From G020348385 sp964580235 (GTDB lineage Bacteria; Acidobacteriota; Aminicenantia; Aminicenantales; Aminicenantaceae), in contig CAZOJY010000111.1 in the NCBI GenBank assembly GCA_964580235.1, positions 1-11,639 on the forward strand: a stretch of 11,639 nucleotides of DNA, given 5' to 3'. The stretch's first letter is position 1. Each line of letters opens with the position of its first letter. Position numbers and translations under genes: made by a program. Below, one piece after another: positions 7,272-11,639 of the stretch. The notes beneath the pieces are model-generated. The model was not told the origin of the DNA. It ran no database searches and worked only from the letters and a program-made list of their open reading frames with translations.

Positions 7272-8831
7272 GTGCGAAAAATTTTTCGATCTTTTTTTAT
7301 CATCTGTGTATGGACAGTTTTATTTGTTTTTGCTGCGCCACAAACTCCGGAGGTCGACTGGGAAATGGCCGCAAAAATCCGGGAGCAAGGATTTCAACAT
7401 TCCCAGGTTATGGATTTCGCAGAGTACATGAGTGATGTTTTAGGTGCACGTCTGACTCTGTCTCTGGATATGAAGCGCGCTCAGAACTGGGTCAAAGACA
7501 AAATGGAAGAGATCGGGCTTGTCAACACAGTCATAGAACCGTTTATGGACTACGGCGTAACCTGGGACAATGAATATTTTTCGCTCCACATGCTGGAGCC
7601 CGATTATCAGCCTTTAGTCGGATTTCCTCTGACTCATACCCCAGGAACGCCGGGGAAAATGACCTGTTCTGTGATGATATGCGAGATCCAGACCAAACAG
7701 GACCTTGAGAAATTCAAAGGCAAGCTCACAGGTGCAGCGGTTTTAACAACCCCACCGGCCAAAATCGATCTCGAAGCCCTGGCCAGTGCCACGCCCCGGC
7801 GCACCCCTGACGAACTGCAAAAGATGGAAGAGGATGTGATTCCCAGGCCCCGCCGCCGAAGAAAAGCGGCTGCAGCGCCCAATCCCGATTTGTTAAAAGC
7901 CGAAGAAAAGATCGCATTCTACAAAAAAGAAGGTGCGGTTGCGCTGCTTGAATGCCGGAGCGGCCGTCTGGGTGCCGTCCGAGGATTTTCCCGGCCCGGG
8001 ACTAAACAAGACAAATGGTCCCGGGAGAACAGCCTGAATTCGCTGCCGATCATCGCCGTGACTCCCGAACACTACAACCGGATGTACCGGATCTGCAAGC
8101 GCGGGATCCCGGTCAAAGTCGAACTCGAGATCCGCAATCGCCTCGGAGACCAGGTAGAGAAAGCCTGCAACGTTCTGGGCGAAATTCCCGGTACGGATCT
8201 GCGCGATGAGGTCGTGATGATCGGCGCCCATTTCGACACGTGGCACGCCAGCCCCAATGCCAGCGACAACACATCCGGATGCGCTGTTGCACTCGAAGCC
8301 GCCCGCATTCTCACTGCTGTCAGAGCGCGCCCCCGCCGCACCATTCGGGTTGCCCTTTGGGCCGGTGAAGAACAAGGAATCCACGGATCCCGGGAATATG
8401 TTTATAAACATTTCGGTAATCCAATGGACCCGGATATCGGGATCAAACCCGAATACGAAAAGTTTTCGGTTTATTTCAACCAGGATTACGGGGCAGGAGC
8501 CTTTCGGGGGATTTTTCTGCAGGGAAATGAATATGCACGGCGTGTTTTTAAAGCCTGGATGGAACCTCTAAAAGATTTAGGATTTACAGCGATTTCCATA
8601 CAGAGTGTGGGCAGCACGGATCATGTGTCTTTCAATGCCGTGGGACTGCCCGGCTTCCAATTCATCCAAGACCGCATTCCCGGTACGGCCGGGCATACCA
8701 ACCTTGATTTCTTTGACACCCTGCAAGCAGATGATTTGAAAAAAAACGCCGTTATCATGGCCACATTTGCTTACTATGCAGCAATGAGTAATGAACGGAT
8801 GCCCCGGAAAACGCTCGAACGCAACCCGTAA
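7272..8831 (+). CDS. Secreted M28-family zinc aminopeptidase/carboxypeptidase-like metallopeptidase
   Basis: 519 residues with a Sec signal peptide (about 1-22, GTG start). Residues about 120-300 resemble a PA-type insert (KGKLTGAAVLTTPPAK; GAVALLECRSG; LPIIAVTPEHY), common in M28 enzymes. The catalytic domain has the complete co-catalytic zinc set: H320 and D322 in GAHFDTW, bridging D332 in NASDNTSG, E366-E367 in WAGEEQGIHGS (base and ligand), D405 in FNQD, and H475 in AGHTNLDFFD. M28 enzymes release residues from peptide ends, outside the cytoplasm here. Inside the PA-like region an Arg/Ala/Pro-rich stretch (about 190-205, PRPRRRRKAAAAP) is probably an exposed linker. The gene is divergent from the hypothetical gene on its left, with 139 bases between, and convergent with the membrane-protein gene on its right. 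Aminopeptidase versus other M28 specificity cannot be resolved. Confidence 0.9.
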   Translation: MRKIFRSFFIICVWTVLFVFAAPQTPEVDWEMAAKIREQGFQHSQVMDFAEYMSDVLGARLTLSLDMKRAQNWVKDKMEEIGLVNTVIEPFMDYGVTWDNEYFSLHMLEPDYQPLVGFPLTHTPGTPGKMTCSVMICEIQTKQDLEKFKGKLTGAAVLTTPPAKIDLEALASATPRRTPDELQKMEEDVIPRPRRRRKAAAAPNPDLLKAEEKIAFYKKEGAVALLECRSGRLGAVRGFSRPGTKQDKWSRENSLNSLPIIAVTPEHYNRMYRICKRGIPVKVELEIRNRLGDQVEKACNVLGEIPGTDLRDEVVMIGAHFDTWHASPNASDNTSGCAVALEAARILTAVRARPRRTIRVALWAGEEQGIHGSREYVYKHFGNPMDPDIGIKPEYEKFSVYFNQDYGAGAFRGIFLQGNEYARRVFKAWMEPLKDLGFTAISIQSVGSTDHVSFNAVGLPGFQFIQDRIPGTAGHTNLDFFDTLQADDLKKNAVIMATFAYYAAMSNERMPRKTLERNP

Positions 8832-8880
8832 TTCCTTAAATCCTTTTGGTTCCAGATAAGACAACCGTTCCGTTGAGTCT

Positions 8881-9471
8881 TCAAATCCATCCGAATTTGA
8901 TCAGTGTTTTGTTCGCCTTCCAGGCAAAAAGCGCGCCTAACCCTATAAGGACGACGGTTAGTATTGGACTGAACGCCCCATAAACCTGAAGACCTAAAAT
9001 AATGGCAGTCATCACTAAAAACAGACAGAAAGTTGCCAGTTTCTTACGCCTCACCCGGTAAGGTTTCATCTGTGCGGAGAAGCCATCGGGCACAGCATCA
9101 TCAGGGCCTATTTTTGACATATAGGATTCTATTTTCGGCTGCAGCCTGAAATGAACATAAGACAATAATCCCATCATCGTGAGAAGGATGAGCATTTTTG
9201 TCAGGACAACCCAGCTTGTCCAGAGGGCTGTAACACCCAGGGGTCCAAAAATGACCAGCAGCACGCCAGAAATTAAGACGGTACACTGAAAAACATAACA
9301 CCTGACAGCACCACGCCGGATTATATTCTCCATGTACCGATCCGCATAGTAATTAAACGAAGGGCTCAAAAGAGTCTTTTCATTAACAACAATCAGGTTA
9401 AACAGAGGGGTTGACATGAAAACAAAACCCATCACGTGCAGAAATATCAGAACATTGATAAAAATTTCCAT
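8881..9471 (-). CDS. Five-helix integral membrane protein of unknown function
   Basis: 196 residues with five predicted membrane helices at about 4-28, 58-79, 82-109, 143-163 and 165-185. A charged loop follows helix 1 and a second loop (110-142) is basic, RVRRKK, so likely cytoplasmic. Helix 1 contains LHVMGFVF with His12, and helix 3 ends in His107. The pattern loosely recalls CopD/DUF2269-like small membrane proteins in which helix-borne His may bind metal or haem, but I cannot confirm this. A perfect AGGAGG lies five bases before the ATG. The gene lies 72 bases downstream of the methyltransferase on the same strand and is probably cotranscribed with it. Its 3' end converges with the M28 peptidase 49 bases away. 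Confidence 0.7.
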   Translation of the reverse strand: MEIFINVLIFLHVMGFVFMSTPLFNLIVVNEKTLLSPSFNYYADRYMENIIRRGAVRCYVFQCTVLISGVLLVIFGPLGVTALWTSWVVLTKMLILLTMMGLLSYVHFRLQPKIESYMSKIGPDDAVPDGFSAQMKPYRVRRKKLATFCLFLVMTAIILGLQVYGAFSPILTVVLIGLGALFAWKANKTLIKFGWI

Positions 9472-9476
9472 AATAT

Positions 9477-9482
9477 CCTCCT
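9477..9482 (-). promoter_or_regulatory. Ribosome binding site of the five-helix membrane protein
   Basis: Minus-strand AGGAGG, five bases before the ATG at 9471. It is a textbook site and confirms the start. Confidence 0.7.
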
Positions 9483-9543
9483 GTCCATCGAAAAATCAGA
9501 GAAAAAAATCTTATATAAATTATCGGCATTAATCGATTTACCT

Positions 9544-10557
9544 TCAATCCCGCTTTGTACCAGTGATAACCCGGACATCGCTAATGAGTTTATCCATATG
9601 CATGTTTTTAAATCCACAATCTTTCATCCGCTGGATCATTTCCTCTCCTGTCTCAGTCCCGAATCCCGATCCTTCAAACTGGTGGAGCAATCTATCCAAA
9701 GGATCGGTTTTATCATTCGAGAGAAAACGATCGACCAACACTATGATTCCCATAGAAGGCAAACGCCTATAAGCTTCTCTTATGAGCTCTATTGGAATCC
9801 GCCCGATGTCGCAGCACATGATGACATCGAATCCTTCTGGTAATCCTTTTTGGAAATTTCCGGGAAGCACATGTATGCGGTGTTCAAGGCCTGCTTTTTT
9901 GATGTTTTCCTTCGCTATGCTGCAGACTGGCTCGATGTCCATGACACAGGCCCGCACATTCGGATTGTTTTTAACCAAGGCTATGGACATCACTGCCGAG
10001 CCGCCCCCCACATCCAGGACTGCCTGTCTGCCCGCGAGATCGAGATGTTCAGCCAGAGCTTCTGCTTCGGACTGATGGTAATAGAAGAGCATTTGTGTGA
10101 AATCCCTGGCTTCATTTTTGTCTTCTTTCATGGAATCCAGATAATTCTTTTTTTTTGCTCTTTTAACCGCGTAAGCAATCTCCCCTGTTGAGAGAACCTT
10201 CTCAAGAACTGTGTATGCATCGAATGCCTCCACACATTCTTTTGAAAACTGCCTTGTCCAGTAGATGGACCTTTCCTTTATGAAATACTTCTCGGCTAAA
10301 GCGGAATTTCTGTATACATCTTCTTCTTTCAACAGCAGCCCCATCGAAACAAGAGCATCCAGGAAGATCGCTAGCAATTTTTTATGGATTTTCAGTCTTT
10401 TTCCGATCTCTTCAGCATGTAATTTTTCACCGTGCAGCTTTCGGAATACCTGATATCTTTCTGCAGCAATCACAAGTCGAGACGCCATGAACGCTTTTTC
10501 CAGGTCGATTTTTTCCAGAACCTTCTGTGGAAGTTTGTCTAATGTGAATTTTTCCAT
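9544..10557 (-). CDS. SAM-dependent O-methyltransferase-like protein (Methyltransf_2 type)
   Basis: 337 residues. The N-terminal part (about 1-100) is helical and reads as the dimerisation/winged-helix domain of this family (RYQVFRKLHGEKLHAEEIGKRL... SMGLLLKEED). The C-terminal Rossmann domain has SAM motif I LDVGGGSA (181-188), an acidic strand-2 end (VMDIEP, 205-210), LPGNFQKGLPEGFDVIMCCD (231-250) and IIVLVDRF (271-278). The family methylates hydroxyl groups of small aromatic or polyketide-like molecules; bacterial relatives include CrtF-like enzymes. The usual 'lH.W' segment with the catalytic His after strand 4 is replaced by CDIGRIPIELI, so the reaction may differ. The ATG at 10557 has only a weak AGAG before it. 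It lies 50 bases after the remains of a kinase gene on the same strand and precedes the membrane-protein gene. Substrate unknown. Confidence 0.8.
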   Translation of the reverse strand: MEKFTLDKLPQKVLEKIDLEKAFMASRLVIAAERYQVFRKLHGEKLHAEEIGKRLKIHKKLLAIFLDALVSMGLLLKEEDVYRNSALAEKYFIKERSIYWTRQFSKECVEAFDAYTVLEKVLSTGEIAYAVKRAKKKNYLDSMKEDKNEARDFTQMLFYYHQSEAEALAEHLDLAGRQAVLDVGGGSAVMSIALVKNNPNVRACVMDIEPVCSIAKENIKKAGLEHRIHVLPGNFQKGLPEGFDVIMCCDIGRIPIELIREAYRRLPSMGIIVLVDRFLSNDKTDPLDRLLHQFEGSGFGTETGEEMIQRMKDCGFKNMHMDKLISDVRVITGTKRD

Positions 10558-10607
10558 AACACTCTTTAAATTTCTTTTCTCAGTTTTCCCGATCGTCTAT
10601 AAAACTT

Positions 10608-11639
10608 TTATTCTAATCGCATTTTCTTAAGCAGCACCCTGAATTTCGGGTCTGAACAAACGCAGTTGTCCTGGCCCTTTACAGGCCTTATCCAGCCAAC
10701 TGAAGCCAAGATCATATTCCTCAAGGGAAAAACAGAGGTTTCATATCCTGGCTATCACTTAATTCCATTTCTTTTTGAAACGCTGCAAGGGCTTCCTCAT
10801 ACATCAATTTGCCTAAATATGCTAGACCCAGCCATTGATGCGTGAGAATGAAACTCGATAGCTTTCTTGACATTCTTTTCCGTTCTCCTGTTCCAAAAGT
10901 ATCTTCCCTAAGAAACAAATTATAGGCTTCAAGGTTAAAAAGTAAACCGTTTCGTGAGTTTTGCCCTATCCGCACCAAAAAGTCACTGCTTGAGCTTATC
11001 AATCATTGTAAGAGAAATTTCATCCTGTATATCAAAAACATCATCGAGCGTCCGATCGTATTTCCCGACCAGAGATGATATCCATCAGCAACATTGATAA
11101 GCCGAGTCGTCGTAACACGCAGCCAGTTCTGTGATTTACGCACACATCCTTCTAGAACTGTTCCAACATTCAATTTTTTGTCCGCCTCTCTGACATCAGT
11201 TCTTTTGCCTTTAAAAGAAAAAGCAGATGTTCTCGCCACGACTTTTAAATCTTTTATATTGCTCAGGGCATTAATGAGTTCTTCTGTGAGTCCGTCACAA
11301 AAATATTCCTGGTCCTTCTGGGGGCTTAAATCCTCAAAAGGCAAAACAGCGACTGACTTCTGCACCTGTTTCAGAGCTGTTTCAAAAACAGAAACACTTT
11401 CTAAATCTTTGATAGCCTCTTCCATATTTTGATATCTATGACCTGGATTTTTTTCCAAAGCTTTAAATATTATGCGATCCATTGGTCCCGGAATATCAGT
11501 ACGAATCGTTGAGAGAGTCGGTGGATCTGTATTTAAAATGGCGTAAATGACTCCCTGAATTTGCTCACCTTTGAAGGGCAACTTTCCGGCCAGCATTTCA
11601 TATAAGACAAAAAAGACCAGATGTCTGTCCGGTGATCTG
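10608..11639 (-). pseudogene. Decayed Ser/Thr protein kinase-TolB-like-TPR protein gene, 5' end outside the window
   Basis: Pieces of one protein appear in successive frames. DHRTDIWSF (11637-11611, kinase subdomain IX) is followed in another frame by VLYEMLAGKLPFKGE and the rest of the kinase C-lobe. A TolB/FlgO-like domain comes next: SVAVLPFEDLSPQKDQEYF, VVARTSAFSFKG, VGTVLEGCVRK, YHLWSG. The frame then breaks near 11061-11063; KYDRTLDDVFDIQDEISL continues in the next frame. A TGA interrupts at 10983-10985. Another shift at the A-tract 10937-10941 gives NLEAYNLFLR, and a further one near 10906-10908 gives RYFWNRRTEKNVKKAIEF. After a jump near 10835-10855, HQWLGLAYLGKLMYEEALAAF shows one leftover TPR; most TPR units are missing. 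EYDLGFSWLDKA and SDPKFRVLLKKMRLE (stop 10608-10610) are the relics of the usual C-terminus. The intact family is a membrane or cytoplasmic kinase with a TPR sensor. Confidence 0.85.

Noticed and set aside
7893..8411. Minus-strand open frame of 172 codons opposite the M28 peptidase
   Set aside because: It is a shadow of the GC-rich catalytic-domain coding sequence; the sense frame contains all zinc ligands.
8832..8880. Possible bidirectional terminator between the convergent M28 and membrane-protein genes
   Set aside because: No stem longer than about four base pairs followed by a T-run was found on either strand.
9436..9843. Plus-strand open frame spanning the spacer between the membrane-protein and methyltransferase genes
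   Set aside because: It overlaps the two supported genes antisense, has no family features, and covers the membrane-protein gene's ribosome site.
10721..11002. Separate small protein of 93 residues starting at 11002
   Set aside because: Its content (NLEAYNLFLR, then HQWLGLAYLGKLMYEEALAAFQKE) is the frame-shifted continuation of the kinase-TolB-TPR relic, not an independent gene.
1..11639. Defence island, CRISPR array, prophage or transposon
   Set aside because: No direct-repeat array, integrase, transposase, toxin-antitoxin pair or terminal inverted repeats could be seen on either strand.

Overview
This window is a chromosomal stretch from a Gram-negative-type bacterium. It holds nine protein-coding loci, two of them running off the window ends, and no RNA genes, CRISPR arrays, insertion sequences or long repeats that I can see. 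The family mix is a Tat-exported GH109-type oxidoreductase-fold glycosidase, a secreted PQQ-type propeller, a secreted M28 peptidase with a PA-like region, and a Ser/Thr kinase-TolB-TPR relic. Together with moderate base composition this suggests Acidobacteriota, perhaps Aminicenantes-like. That is inference from gene families, not a phylogenetic result.

Layout. (1) 1-377: the C-terminal end of a MATE-type efflux transporter (+), convergent with (2) a Tat-exported GH109-like protein (391-1758, -). (3) A 141-base divergent spacer separates it from a secreted PQQ-like beta-propeller protein with an EF-hand-bearing insert (1900-3345, +). (4) 3366-6335 (-): a 989-residue protein with a degenerate receiver, an apparently complete receiver, a PPDK-N/PEP-pyruvate-binding ATP domain and an unassigned C-terminal domain. 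It starts at TTG with a strong Shine-Dalgarno. (5) 6449-7132 (-): an unrecognised 227-residue protein upstream of it on the same strand. (6) 7272-8831 (+): a secreted M28 metallopeptidase. (7) 9544-10557 and 8881-9471 (-): a class-I O-methyltransferase-like protein followed by a five-helix membrane protein, probably one transcription unit. (8) 10608 to the right edge (-): a decayed gene for a Ser/Thr kinase-TolB-like-TPR protein carrying at least six disabling changes.

How they may work together. GH109, the propeller and the M28 peptidase are all exported, which fits a scavenger degrading glycans and peptides outside the cytoplasm. The receiver-PPDK-N protein is the most unusual intact gene: it pairs a phosphorylatable input domain with a nucleotide/pyruvate-binding module but lacks the phosphohistidine and TIM-barrel domains of true PEP synthase, so a regulatory or non-classical phosphotransfer role is likely. 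No convincing defence system, mobile island or wholly new system is visible. The best leads are the receiver-PPDK-N protein with its orphan neighbour and the eroded kinase gene.
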